DNA of 64,000 nucleotides, taken from contig QZDS01000018.1 in the NCBI GenBank assembly GCA_009917455.1, positions 1-64,000 on the forward strand, written 5' to 3'. The position numbers were made by a program, and so were the translations under genes. The first letter of the stretch is position 1. Every line of letters starts with the position of its first letter. Origin of the DNA: a bacterium 1xD8-48 (GTDB lineage: Bacteria; Bacillota; Clostridia; Lachnospirales; Lachnospiraceae). Under the pieces are notes generated by a model that saw nothing but the letters and a program-made list of their open reading frames with translations, was not told the DNA's origin and did no database searches. Positions 8,434-17,866 of this stretch are shown piece by piece.

Positions 8434-8468
8434 GCACGGGCACACAGACAGGGCTGTGCGCCCCGTGC
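8434..8468 (+). other. Intercistronic stem-loop after the binding-protein gene
   Basis: GCACGGGC-A-CACAG pairs with CTGTG-C-GCCCCGTGC almost perfectly across a small loop. There is no U-tract behind it and the permease gene starts 40 bp later, so it is not a classic terminator. Hairpins here in importer operons commonly stabilise the upstream binding-protein message or cut read-through, giving excess binding protein over permease. Confidence 0.7.
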
Positions 8469-8507
8469 ATGGGGTGAAGTACCGTCGGAAAGGTCAGGAG
8501 GAGTTTT

Positions 8508-9380
8508 ATGGACAGAATGCTTCGCGATAAAAAGACAATTATTTTATTTATGGCGCCGGCCATACTCATTTTTACACTGGTGATACCGATACCTCTTGCG
8601 GCGTCCATAGGACTGTCTTTTTTTAAATGGGATTTGCTGTCGAACGCTAAATTTGTCGGAGTAAAAAATTTTATCAGGCTTTTTACATCGGACAGGGTTT
8701 TCGGGACAACGGTCAGAAATACTTTTTCCTATATGCTGCTGTCCGTGCTCTTCCAGATTCCACTTGCATATTGTTTAAGTATTTTTCTGACACGTGGCAA
8801 GAGGTTTGAGAAGCTTGTACGAAATACGCTTTTTATGCCGGCAGTGTTATCGGGAACGGCGGTTTCACTCATGTTTTATTTTATTTATCATCCTGAGGTA
8901 GGGCTTGTCAATGCAGTTCTTAGACTGATGGGTAAGCCGGAGCTTACCAGATTCTGGCTGGCGGATGAAAATACTGCAATGGTATGTGTCTGCCTTGCCG
9001 TAGCCTGGCAGTTTGTAGGATACCATATGCTTATCTATGTCACGGGTATTATAGCAATTCCTCTGGATATTATCGAAGCGGCCAAAATAGACGGTGCGAA
9101 TGTCTGGCAGCTTGCTTTGCGGGTGATAACTCCCAATATGAAGCCGGTACTGCGGGTAAGCCTTGTCCTGATTATGACGAGCTCTTTTAAAAGCTTTGAC
9201 TCTATTTACGTTATGACAGGCGGGGGACCGGCGCATAAGACGGAGGTGATGGCTTCCTATATGTACAACAAGGCTTTTTTAAATCTCAAATATGGGTATG
9301 GATGCGCGGTAGGGCTCATGCTGTTTGTCATGTGCCTTGTGGTGTCGCTGGCGATACAGAAAATTTTAGCTGACAGGTAA
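8508..9380 (+). CDS. ABC sugar importer permease (MalF/UgpA type)
   Basis: A 290-residue inner-membrane permease with six predicted membrane segments. The cytoplasmic EAA loop reads EAAKIDGANVWQLALRVITP (about 189-208), the contact site for the ATPase. Its start is set by AGGAGG before ATG 8508. It forms a heterodimer with the next gene. No ATPase of this importer is encoded in the locus; in Firmicutes such carbohydrate importers usually share a multitask MsmK/MsmX-type ATPase encoded elsewhere. Confidence 0.93.
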   Translation: MDRMLRDKKTIILFMAPAILIFTLVIPIPLAASIGLSFFKWDLLSNAKFVGVKNFIRLFTSDRVFGTTVRNTFSYMLLSVLFQIPLAYCLSIFLTRGKRFEKLVRNTLFMPAVLSGTAVSLMFYFIYHPEVGLVNAVLRLMGKPELTRFWLADENTAMVCVCLAVAWQFVGYHMLIYVTGIIAIPLDIIEAAKIDGANVWQLALRVITPNMKPVLRVSLVLIMTSSFKSFDSIYVMTGGGPAHKTEVMASYMYNKAFLNLKYGYGCAVGLMLFVMCLVVSLAIQKILADR

Positions 9381-9410
9381 CCGATGGGAGATGAAAGGAA
9401 AGGCGGTTTC

Positions 9411-10232
9411 ATGAAAAAAAGGATAGTCAATATTATCAGGTATTTTATCTTCTTATTACTTGTGAGTGTAATACTTTTCCCGTTGGGATTTATACTTACG
9501 GCTTCCTTTAAGAGCAATACAGAGATTTTTAATTCACCCTGGGGGCTTCCCGAAGAAATCTCATTAAAAGGATATCAGGCGATTATAGAGACGTATAACA
9601 TCGGAAGGAACCTTGCAAACAGTCTGTTGTATTCCACGGGAAGCTGTATTGTGGCGATTGCCGCAGCTTCCATGGCATCCTATGCAATTACCAGAATGAG
9701 GTGGAAATTCAGCAAAGCGGCGTTGAACTATCTGCTTTTGGGCATCATGGTGCCCATACATTCTCTTCTGGTTCCGCTTTATATATCGGTTTCAAAGCTG
9801 AGGCTGCCCAGCCCGGCGGCTCTTCTTCTGATATATATAGCCGGGGCTATCCCCACAGCGGTTTTTATTATGACAGGATTTCTGGAATCAGTTCCTTATG
9901 AGCTTGAGGAGGCTGCCGTGATAGACGGGGCAAGCATAAAAAAGTGTTTTTTCAGCATTATACTGCCGTTGCTGAAGCCTTCAATTGCCACAGTAGGGAT
10001 ATTGACGTTTATGAATGTATGGAACGACTTACTTATGGGGCTTATATTCCTGAAAAACCAGTCCCATTATACGATACAGCTTTTCATTGCACAGTTTAAG
10101 GGAAGCCATGCGACCAATTACCCGGTACTGCTGGCAAGTATTATTTTTTCGGCGATACCGATGATAATCATTTATCTCGTGATGTCGGACAGGCTTATCG
10201 ACGGTATAACGCAGGGAGCGGTGAAGGGATAG
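9411..10232 (+). CDS. ABC sugar importer permease (MalG/UgpE type)
   Basis: The second permease, 273 residues, with about six membrane segments and the EAA loop EEAAVIDGASIKKCFFSIIL. MalG-type C-terminus. ATG 9411 (Met-Lys-Lys-Arg) has AGGCGG upstream and starts just before the first hydrophobic segment; an ATG at 9384 would add nine charged, glycine-rich residues and overlaps poorly with any ribosome site. The spacing to the previous gene (30 bp) indicates one operon. Confidence 0.92.
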   Translation: MKKRIVNIIRYFIFLLLVSVILFPLGFILTASFKSNTEIFNSPWGLPEEISLKGYQAIIETYNIGRNLANSLLYSTGSCIVAIAAASMASYAITRMRWKFSKAALNYLLLGIMVPIHSLLVPLYISVSKLRLPSPAALLLIYIAGAIPTAVFIMTGFLESVPYELEEAAVIDGASIKKCFFSIILPLLKPSIATVGILTFMNVWNDLLMGLIFLKNQSHYTIQLFIAQFKGSHATNYPVLLASIIFSAIPMIIIYLVMSDRLIDGITQGAVKG

Positions 10233-10265
10233 CTGCATTTTAGACAGAAAGGTAAGGTTAAAATT

Positions 10266-12560
10266 ATGAAATTAAGCGGTGATTGGAAACTGGGGTACTG
10301 TGGCCATCAGGATTTTAAGAGGATTGGGGAGACTTTATGTTCCTGTAAGGATTTAGATAAGGAATGCATAAGATGCGCAGACGGACATGTGCCGGGCAAC
10401 TTTGAAATTGATTTGGAGAAGGCCGGAATCATTAAGCCGGTTTTTTATGGCAGGAATCTAAACGAAGAAAGAGAAAGGGAATTGTGGCATCTGTTTTATG
10501 GAAAACAGTTTGAATTTTCTCCGAAAGATGGAGCAGAATACTGCCTTTTGTTCGAGGGTATTGACACGGTGGCGGATATCTATGTTAACGGTAAGTTTGC
10601 CGCACATACGGAAAATATGCTTATGACCCATGAGATAGCTTTGAAAGCAGAGATGTTAAAGGAGGGGGAAAACGAGATTTTTGTTCATATCGTGCCTGTT
10701 GCCGTACGGGCAAGAGAACACGATTACAATATGCTGGAGCGGGGATTGAAATATGAGGAGGATTCTCTCTATGTCAGGAAATCCGCCTATATGTTCGGAT
10801 GGGATATTTTCCCAAGAATGTTATCCGGGGGCATATGGAAGGATGTGTATCTGGAAGAAAAGCCGCAGTTTGATTTTATGCAGAGCTATCTGTATGTAAA
10901 GTCCCTGGACGAAAGATTTAAGAGAGCAGATTTGTGTTATTACTGCGAGCTGGAGCTTGCCGATATTTCGTATGAGGGTCTTGAACTGGAGCTTGAGGGA
11001 AGCTGTGGGGAGTCGGAATTCTATATAAAGAAAGATGTGTGGAACAAGAATAACCATATTGACTTTACTCTGGAAAATCCGATGCTTTGGTGGCCGCGGC
11101 GTATGGGGGAGCATAGCCTTTACCGTGTAACCGCAAGGCTTTTAAAGGATGGCAGGGAGCTTGCACGAAAGGAATTTACCTTTGGCGTAAGGACAATAAA
11201 GCTCTTAAAGACAGGTACGACGGACGCAGAAGGAAGCGGAGAATTCTGCTTTATCGTAAACGGAAGAAAAATGTTTGTGCTGGGCGCCAACTGGGTACCT
11301 CTGGATTCCCTTCCGTCAAGGGGCAGAGAAAAAATAACCGACGCCATAGCCCTTGTGGAGGATACAAACTGCAACATGATACGCTGCTGGGGCGGCGGAT
11401 ATTATGAGGATGAGCTGTTTTATAAACTATGCGACGAGAAAGGAATTTTAATCTGGCAGGACTTTATGCAGGCATGCGCCATCTATCCCTATGATGAGGA
11501 CTTTATGCGGGAATTTAAAAAGGAAGTAGTATTTCAGATTAGAAGGCTCCGCCAGCACGCCAGCCTTGCCCTCTGGTCGGGGGACAACGAAAATGACACA
11601 CTGTATGAAGAATTTACCGGGCACAGGGTAGACCCTGATTTTAACCTCAATACACGTAAGGTGATACCCTATGCTGTTATGGAAAATGATTTTGTCAGGG
11701 AATATCTGCCAAGCTCGCCCTATATCGACAAGACGGCGTGGGCGGACAGGGCGGACACGCCGGAGCAGCATCTCTGGGGGCCCCGGGACTATTATAAAGG
11801 CAGCTTTTACAAGGAAGCAACTGCGCATTTTGCAAGTGAAACCGGATACCATGGCTGTCCGGGCGTATCTTCTGTCAAAAAATTTATCTCGCCCGACGCG
11901 CTCTGGCCGTACAGTGACAATGGCGAATGGTTTTTACATGCGTCATCTCCCACGGAAAAGCCGGACGAGGATTTTGCATACCGCATACCGTTGATGGCAA
12001 ATCAGATAAAGGTCTTATTCGGAGAAATACCTGACAATCTGGAGGAATTTTCGTTGCTCAGCCAGATATCGCAGGCGGAAGCCAAGAAGTATTTTATAGA
12101 GCGTTTCCGTATAGGGAAATGGCGCAGAACAGGGATTATCTGGTGGAATATGCTTGACGGGTGTCCACAGTTTTCTGATGCTGTGGTGGATTACTATTTT
12201 GAAAAAAAGCTTGCATACCACTATATTAAACGTTCACAGGAGATGGCGGCCTTTATGTGCGACGAACCTGACGAAGGGAAGATAAAGCTTACAGGGGTGA
12301 ATGACTATGATAAGGATGTGCAGGCAGCCTACCGGGTAACGGACATTACATGTGATAAGGTGATGGCTGAGGGGATATGCCTTTTAAAAGCAGATTCTTC
12401 GGAGACGGTTGCAGTCATGGATATGGCAGGCCGGGGCGGGTTTTATCTGATAGAATGGAAAATCGGTGAAAAACAGTACAGAAACCATTACATGGCATGG
12501 GAAAATCCGGTTGATAAAAAGAAATATCTGGAAATGGCAAAAAAGGCTCAGATACTGTAA
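10266..12560 (+). CDS. Glycoside hydrolase family 2, beta-mannosidase-like
   Basis: A 764-residue GH2 enzyme: an N-terminal jelly-roll sugar-binding domain (about 1-190), an Ig-like sandwich (about 195-310), and a TIM barrel with the catalytic pair. The acid/base is Glu442 in LWSGDNEN and the nucleophile is Glu525 in FASETGYHG. The LWWPR and RCWGGGYYE motifs are typical of beta-mannosidases rather than beta-galactosidases. There is no signal peptide, so it hydrolyses imported oligosaccharides in the cytoplasm. It follows the permeases by 33 bp in the same operon. It is slightly shorter than many family members, lacking a long C-terminal Ig domain. Confidence 0.88.
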   Translation: MKLSGDWKLGYCGHQDFKRIGETLCSCKDLDKECIRCADGHVPGNFEIDLEKAGIIKPVFYGRNLNEERERELWHLFYGKQFEFSPKDGAEYCLLFEGIDTVADIYVNGKFAAHTENMLMTHEIALKAEMLKEGENEIFVHIVPVAVRAREHDYNMLERGLKYEEDSLYVRKSAYMFGWDIFPRMLSGGIWKDVYLEEKPQFDFMQSYLYVKSLDERFKRADLCYYCELELADISYEGLELELEGSCGESEFYIKKDVWNKNNHIDFTLENPMLWWPRRMGEHSLYRVTARLLKDGRELARKEFTFGVRTIKLLKTGTTDAEGSGEFCFIVNGRKMFVLGANWVPLDSLPSRGREKITDAIALVEDTNCNMIRCWGGGYYEDELFYKLCDEKGILIWQDFMQACAIYPYDEDFMREFKKEVVFQIRRLRQHASLALWSGDNENDTLYEEFTGHRVDPDFNLNTRKVIPYAVMENDFVREYLPSSPYIDKTAWADRADTPEQHLWGPRDYYKGSFYKEATAHFASETGYHGCPGVSSVKKFISPDALWPYSDNGEWFLHASSPTEKPDEDFAYRIPLMANQIKVLFGEIPDNLEEFSLLSQISQAEAKKYFIERFRIGKWRRTGIIWWNMLDGCPQFSDAVVDYYFEKKLAYHYIKRSQEMAAFMCDEPDEGKIKLTGVNDYDKDVQAAYRVTDITCDKVMAEGICLLKADSSETVAVMDMAGRGGFYLIEWKIGEKQYRNHYMAWENPVDKKKYLEMAKKAQIL

Positions 12561-12641
12561 TGACTGTGAGAAGGAAAACGGTACGTTTGACAGAGCAGAA
12601 TTATTTACAACAGGACAGCACAAGGGGATAAAGGTGTGGGG

Positions 12642-13532
12642 ATGTATATCGGTATTGATATAGGGGGTACAAAATGCTCCGTGGTTTACGGGAATGACCG
12701 CGCTGAGATTTTGGAAAAGCGAAGGTTTCAGACAGCGTCGTTTGGGGAGACGACAGACTGGATTTTGGAAAGCGTCAGTACATTTATGGAAAATGATGTG
12801 GAAGCGATAGGGATAAGCTGCGGAGGCCCTCTGGACAGCCGGAGAGGACTCATACTTTCTCCACCAAATCTGCCTGACTGGGATTGCTATCCAATCACGG
12901 ATATTTTAAGGGAAAAGTTCGGGATACCCGCTTTCCTGCAAAATGACGCCGACGCGTGCGCGGTTGCGGAGTGGCGGTTCGGTGCGGGAAAGGGCTGTGA
13001 GAATATGATATTTCTGACCTTTGGAACCGGAATGGGAGCAGGGCTTATTTTAAATAATCACCTGTATTGCGGAACCAATGACGGCGCGGGAGAAATCGGC
13101 CACGTGAGGCTCTATGAAGACGGTCATATAGGATACAGAAAGGCAGGCTCTGTGGAAGGTTATTGCAGCGGAGCCGGAATAGCTCAGTATGGGATGGGAA
13201 GCGCAAGGCACCTGGGCAGGCTTGCCCGGAGCGGCGATGAGAGGGCTGTTACGCTTTTTAGGAAAATCGGCGCGGATTTTGGAAGGGAGCTTGCCATATT
13301 AATAGATATTTTAAATCCACAATTGATTGTTGTGGGGAGCATTTACAGGCATTGCGCAGAGTTCATGGAGGAGTCCATGTGGGAAAAGATAAAGGAAGAA
13401 GCGATTGGAAGAAATGTCCAGTCGGTAAACGTGGTAAAAGCGCAGCTTGGAGAACAGCTTGGAGACGTTGCCGCGCTTTGTGTTGCGATGCAGACAGGGA
13501 TGAGCAAAGAGATTTACATACAGGAGAAATAA
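12642..13532 (+). CDS. ROK family sugar kinase lacking the zinc motif
   Basis: A 296-residue cytoplasmic sugar kinase: phosphate-binding DIGGTK at the N-terminus, the catalytic aspartate in FLQNDADACAVAEW, and GTGMGAG. The usual ROK zinc site CxCGxxGCxE is missing: after GEIGHVRL the sequence reads YRKAGSVEGYCSGAG. This is seen in some ROK branches and may indicate a different substrate. ATG 12642 has AAAGG upstream; a GTG two codons earlier is possible. Its place between the mannosidase and a phosphosugar isomerase suggests it phosphorylates the sugar released by that enzyme. Confidence 0.88.
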   Translation: MYIGIDIGGTKCSVVYGNDRAEILEKRRFQTASFGETTDWILESVSTFMENDVEAIGISCGGPLDSRRGLILSPPNLPDWDCYPITDILREKFGIPAFLQNDADACAVAEWRFGAGKGCENMIFLTFGTGMGAGLILNNHLYCGTNDGAGEIGHVRLYEDGHIGYRKAGSVEGYCSGAGIAQYGMGSARHLGRLARSGDERAVTLFRKIGADFGRELAILIDILNPQLIVVGSIYRHCAEFMEESMWEKIKEEAIGRNVQSVNVVKAQLGEQLGDVAALCVAMQTGMSKEIYIQEK

Positions 13533-13533
13533 T

Positions 13534-14160
13534 ATGTACTCAGGTATTGCGGAATTGATGAAAAATTATCCTGAGCTCCAGGGTCTGGAAGATGAGATTC
13601 GGCATGCCGTGGAAGTAGTTGCCGCCAGCTTTCAAAAAGGCGGCAAGCTTCTTCTTTGCGGCAATGGAGGAAGCGCGTCAGATTGCCAGCATATTGCAGG
13701 CGAATTGCTAAAGGGCTTTGCAAGTGAAAGGAAACCCGGAGGGCGACGGCGGCGTGATTTGGAGGACGGCGGCGTTGAATATAGTATTATCAATAGCCTT
13801 CAGGAGGGGCTCCCCGCCATTGCGCTGACCGGTGCGGACGCTCTTTGCACAGCAGTACTGAACGATATGGAGCCCGCGCTGCTCTTTGCGCAGCAGGTGT
13901 ACGCCCTTGGAAGAGCGGGGGATGTGCTTCTGGCCATCAGTACCTCCGGAAACGCGGAGAATGTGAAGAATGCGGTAAAGGTGGCAAAGGCACTGGGGGT
14001 TTTTACCATTGCACTTTCCGGCAAGGGCGGCGGTTGGAGCGGAGAAAACTGCGACTGTGCCATTATTGTTCCGGCGAATGAAACCTACAGGGTGCAGGAA
14101 TACCACTTGCCGATATACCATGCCATCTGTCGGGAGGTGGAGAGGGAGTTCTTTGGGTGA
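13534..14160 (+). CDS. SIS-domain phosphosugar isomerase (GmhA-like)
   Basis: A 208-residue SIS-domain protein of the sedoheptulose-7-phosphate isomerase (GmhA) type. It has the phosphosugar-binding LLCGNGGSASDCQHIAGELL and ISTSGNAENV motifs. Between these is a charged insertion, GGRRRRDLEDGGVE (about 70-83), present in clostridial relatives in varied form. It starts one base after the kinase stop, so the two are surely co-translated. True heptose synthesis is unlikely in this context; an aldose-ketose isomerase acting on the kinase product is more plausible, but that is inference. Confidence 0.85.
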   Translation: MYSGIAELMKNYPELQGLEDEIRHAVEVVAASFQKGGKLLLCGNGGSASDCQHIAGELLKGFASERKPGGRRRRDLEDGGVEYSIINSLQEGLPAIALTGADALCTAVLNDMEPALLFAQQVYALGRAGDVLLAISTSGNAENVKNAVKVAKALGVFTIALSGKGGGWSGENCDCAIIVPANETYRVQEYHLPIYHAICREVEREFFG

Positions 14161-14366
14161 GGAAACAGGGGCAGTAAGGTTAGCGATAGTAATAATCAGG
14201 GTATTGGAGAGAATATCTTCTTGTTGTTTTTTTGTGGAGTAAAGTAACTCATATAGTGGCAAAAAGAAAAAATTATGGAGATATTATTGAAATACCGCTT
14301 GAAATGATGAAGGCAGGAGAGAGACACGTCAGGCATTGGCAAAGATTTTACAAAGATAAGGAGTGT
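14161..14366. other. Gap after the glycoside operon with a short unassigned frame
   Basis: No clear terminator follows the isomerase gene. A 40-codon frame from GTG 14256 to 14378 reads AKRKNYGDIIEIPLEMMKAG and on to a basic C-terminus. It has no convincing ribosome site and I recognise no family; it may be a real small gene or a fragment at the edge of the remnant region. Confidence 0.3.
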
Positions 14367-14933
14367 TTATGTTATTGACTTAGAATAAAATCTGTGTGAA
14401 AACACAAGTATTCTAGAGGGTGTAATTAATTTCCCGGAATTGCAGACTGCACTGTCAAAGACTGCAATGACCGTGACAGAGAGGATTCCTGTTTCTATAA
14501 CCTTAACACGGTAAACGGGTTCCATAGTTTTATCAAACAAAGATATGTCGGCTGTTGGTAAAGTGATGGTATCTCCTATATTTAGCTGATACCCCAGCTC
14601 TAATTGAACATTTTTATCAATTACGATTTCATTGTACTGTTCAGGACAGATTCCACTAACTAATTCATAGGATTTTATAATTCCAAAACCATTCGGCATA
14701 TAAACCGCTTCAAATTTGTTCCCATTCATCAGAAAACTATCACTATGCTTATAGGGTACAATATCTTCAAGGTCAGGTTCTTTTTTCAGAACTTCTATCT
14801 GTTCTGCTGTAAGCCCCCTGATGGTAGCTTGCTGCCTTTCTTTTATTTTATCCTGCAATCCTCCTGATATGCCCAATCCCACTACCGGCGATAAACCAAG
14901 AATCACTCCCGGAATGTCGCTTTTTATTTTCAT
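14367..14933 (-). pseudogene. N-terminal fragment of an FtsX/MacB-type ABC transporter permease
   Basis: A 188-codon frame that begins near the first membrane helix (IPGVILGLSPVVGLGISGG) and continues into the MacB-type extracellular domain (QLNIGDTITLP). After about residue 150 (VKVIETG) the expected remaining domain and three C-terminal helices are missing, and the last about 35 residues look like read-through of unrelated DNA. Intact permeases of this class are 380 residues or longer. Its first codon overlaps the stop of the dUTPase fragment, so a deletion probably joined the two. Confidence 0.6.
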
Positions 14934-15160
14934 GTACTTCCAAACCCATCTGTGCCGCGCTGCTCGCCAGGCTCTGAAACAAAATCTGCAATCACAACCG
15001 GAGTAATCACAAGCTGGCCCACGCGGGAGCCTTTGGAAAGCGCCTGCACCTGGTTACTTACATTGCTGATGAACGCATGAATCTCGCCACGGTAGCCGGA
15101 TTCCACCGTCGGCAGCTCACAGACCAGCCCTTTTACCGCCATGCTGGTGCGGGAATCCAG
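14930..15160 (-). pseudogene. C-terminal fragment of a dUTPase
   Basis: On the minus strand it reads DSRTSMAVKGLVC, then GYRGEIHAFISNVSNQVQ, VGQLVITPV and RGTDGFGST, matching motifs 2, 3 and 5 of trimeric dUTP diphosphatases. The N-terminal half is missing at a junction near 15160, where an integrase fragment begins on the other strand. dUTPases of this branch are often carried by phages and integrative elements, so this is probably mobile-element debris rather than a host gene. Confidence 0.65.
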
Positions 15161-15586
15161 TTACAGAGAAATTCTGATTCCTGATTATGTCTTTGATGCG
15201 ATCTTAAAGGAAAGGCAGGTGTATGAGAAAAACAGAAACCGCAGAAAGGAAGAGTTTCAGGATTTCATTGCAGGTATTATAAACAGCTTCTTGCTGAAAA
15301 TGGCCTGCCGAACATCCGCTGGCATGATCTGCGCAGCACATACTGTACGCTCCTGCTGAAAGAGGCATTCAATCCGAAAGCGGTATCAAAGCTCATGGGA
15401 CATGCAAAAGAAATCATAACAATGGACGTTTATGCTGATAATAGAGGTATCATAGCGGACGGCGTGCCGGAAATTGAAGCATATATGAAAGAAGTTTTGC
15501 CAAACATGGAAGAGAAGGAAAGCTTTAAAAAAGAACTGCTGGAGATTGGGAGGGACGTAACGGAATTTCTTCCGGAGACAGGATGA
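15150..15586 (+). pseudogene. Tyrosine recombinase (integrase) C-terminal remnant, frame broken
   Basis: The first frame reads SSYREILIPDYVFDAIL up to RRKEEFQD (about 15275). The next frame continues YYKQLLAENGLPNIRWHDLR, STYCTLLLKEAFNPKAVS, KLMGHAKEIITMDVYAD. These contain the catalytic H-x-x-R (HDLR), the second His (GHA) and the nucleophile Tyr (MDVYAD). The first catalytic Arg domain is missing and about 20 residues are lost at the frame break, so it is inactive. It ends five bases before the SOS box of uvrB. Confidence 0.75.
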
Positions 15587-15590
15587 AAAA

Positions 15591-15642
15591 GAACAAAAGT
15601 TCGATTTTTCATCTATACAAATTTCATGATCTGTGGTAAGAT
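15591..15642 (+). promoter_or_regulatory. SOS (LexA) box and promoter of uvrB-uvrA
   Basis: GAACAAAAGTTC (15591-15602) is a perfect match to the Gram-positive LexA/DinR box GAAC-N4-GTTC. Twelve bases downstream lies a plausible promoter: TATACA (15614-15619), 17 bp, TAAGAT (15637-15642). The uvrB start is about 200 bp further. uvrBA is a classical SOS target, so box position and gene identity support each other. Positions 15643-15844 hold no other recognisable element. Confidence 0.75.
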
Positions 15643-15844
15643 AAAAAAGTTCTTTGAGTGCTGTTTTGTCCGTATGGAATTACTGAGGTACGCCAGGTTG
15701 CAAAAACAGCAAATTGTGAACAGAATTCGTCAAGGGCCTGTTTTGCTAAAATCTGATTAAATTCCCTGACGAAAATGAAATGTCCCTGGACGAATTTGTG
15801 GCGAATAGGCGTCTTTTTTACTACGAAATCAGAGGTGAGTATTT

Positions 15845-17860
15845 GTGCAAAATGAACAAAAAATCTTCAAACTTCACTCAGAATATCAGCCCACCGGAGA
15901 CCAGCCCGCAGCCATAGAGGCCCTGGTCAAAGGCTTCAAGGAAGGCAACCAATTCCAGACTTTGCTGGGGGTAACAGGTTCCGGCAAGACCTTCACCATG
16001 GCCAACGTCATCGCCGCCCTGAATAAGCCCACATTGGTTATAGCCCACAACAAAACTCTTGCAGGCCAGCTCTACGGCGAGTTCAAAGAATTTTTCCCGG
16101 AAAACGCGGTAGAATATTTTGTCTCCTACTACGACTACTACCAGCCGGAGGCCTACGTTCCGTCCTCCGATACCTATATTGCGAAGGACTCCTCCATCAA
16201 CGATGAGATAGACAAGCTCCGTCTGTCCGCAACCGTTTCCCTTTCCGAGAGAAGGGACGTGGTGGTGGTTGCCAGTGTTTCCTGCATCTACGGACTGGGC
16301 AGCCCTGATGATTATCAGGGAATGGTGGTATCCTTACGCCCGGGAATGACCAAGGACAGGGACCAGGTGATTCACGAGCTGATTAATATCCAGTATGACA
16401 GAAACGACATGGATTTGGGACGCGGATGTTTCCGCGTCAGGGGTGATGTGCTGGAGATTTATCCCGGGCAGGGCGGGGATTATTTGATACGTGTGGAATT
16501 TTTTGGTGATGAAATAGACAGAATAGCAGAGGTGGAGCCTCTGTCGGGAAAGGTGCATGCGACCCTTGAACACATTGCAATATTTCCCACCTCCCATTAT
16601 GTGGTGCCCCAGGAGAAGATTAACAGGGCATGTATAAATATAGAAGCGGAGCTGGAAGAAAGGGTACGTTATTTTAAGAGCGAGGACAAGCTGTTGGAGG
16701 CTCAGCGGATTGCGGAGCGGACGAATTTTGACATTGAGATGCTTCGGGAGACCGGTTTCTGCTCGGGAATAGAAAATTATTCCAGGCACCTTGCGGGGAT
16801 GCCGGCAGGCGCTATGCCCCATACTCTGATGGACTTTTTCGGGGATGATTATCTGATTATTATAGATGAGTCCCATATGACGATTCCGCAGATTGGCGCT
16901 ATGTACACGGGAGACCGCTCCCGGAAAACCACATTGGTTGATTATGGCTTCCGTCTGCCTTCCGCCCTTGACAACAGGCCGCTTTGCTTTGCGGAGTTTG
17001 AGCAGCATATTGACCAGATGCTGTTTGTGTCGGCAACGCCTTCAAAGTATGAGCAGGAGCATGAGCTTTTCCGGACGGAGCAGGTGATTCGGCCTACAGG
17101 GCTCCTCGACCCGGAGATTTTTGTGCGTCCGGTGGAGGGGCAGATTGACGATTTGGTTTCGGAGATAAATAAGGAGACAGAGAAGCATAACAAGGTGCTG
17201 GTGACCACGCTGACAAAGCGGATGGCGGAAGACCTTACAGATTATATGAACGATGTGGGAATTCGGGTGAAGTACCTGCATTCGGATATCGATACGCTTG
17301 AGAGAGCGGAAATTATCAGGGATATGCGTCTGGATGTATTTGACGTGCTGGTGGGCATTAATCTGCTCAGAGAGGGACTGGATATTCCGGAAATCTCACT
17401 GGTAGCAATATTGGATGCGGATAAGGAAGGTTTCCTCCGTTCAGAGACTTCGCTGATTCAGACCATCGGACGGGCGGCACGTAATGTGGACGGTCATGTT
17501 ATTATGTATGCCGACCAGATGACAGACTCTATGGCGGCAGCCATTGAGGAGACCGGGAGGCGGCGGGCCATTCAGCAAAAATATAATGAAGAGCATCACA
17601 TTACGCCACAGACGGTCAGAAAGGCGGTTCGCGACCTCATCAGTATTTCCAAAGTGATAGCGAAGGAAGAATTCCGGTTTGAGAAGGATCCTGAGTCCAT
17701 GAGCCGGAAGGAACTGGAGAAGCTGGTGGCGGATATTGAAAAGCAAATGAAGAAGGCGGCGGCTGACCTGAACTTTGAGGCGGCGGCGGAGCTTAGGGAC
17801 AAGATGGTGGAGCTGAAAAAGAAATTAAAGGCTCTTGACGATGATGAGAGGAAGAGGTAA
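15845..17860 (+). CDS. uvrB: Excinuclease ABC subunit B
   Basis: UvrB, 671 residues, the damage-verifying helicase of nucleotide excision repair. It has Walker A GVTGSGKT (42-49), the beta-hairpin [12 protein letters not shown] that clamps DNA, the helicase motifs through QTIGRAARN, and a C-terminal UVR domain (about 630-665) that contacts UvrC. Start is GTG with GAGGTGAG upstream. uvrA follows after 6 bp. Full length and intact. Confidence 0.98.
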   Translation: MQNEQKIFKLHSEYQPTGDQPAAIEALVKGFKEGNQFQTLLGVTGSGKTFTMANVIAALNKPTLVIAHNKTLAGQLYGEFKEFFPENAVEYFVSYYDYYQPEAYVPSSDTYIAKDSSINDEIDKLRLSATVSLSERRDVVVVASVSCIYGLGSPDDYQGMVVSLRPGMTKDRDQVIHELINIQYDRNDMDLGRGCFRVRGDVLEIYPGQGGDYLIRVEFFGDEIDRIAEVEPLSGKVHATLEHIAIFPTSHYVVPQEKINRACINIEAELEERVRYFKSEDKLLEAQRIAERTNFDIEMLRETGFCSGIENYSRHLAGMPAGAMPHTLMDFFGDDYLIIIDESHMTIPQIGAMYTGDRSRKTTLVDYGFRLPSALDNRPLCFAEFEQHIDQMLFVSATPSKYEQEHELFRTEQVIRPTGLLDPEIFVRPVEGQIDDLVSEINKETEKHNKVLVTTLTKRMAEDLTDYMNDVGIRVKYLHSDIDTLERAEIIRDMRLDVFDVLVGINLLREGLDIPEISLVAILDADKEGFLRSETSLIQTIGRAARNVDGHVIMYADQMTDSMAAAIEETGRRRAIQQKYNEEHHITPQTVRKAVRDLISISKVIAKEEFRFEKDPESMSRKELEKLVADIEKQMKKAAADLNFEAAAELRDKMVELKKKLKALDDDERKR

Positions 17861-17866
17861 ATTTCA

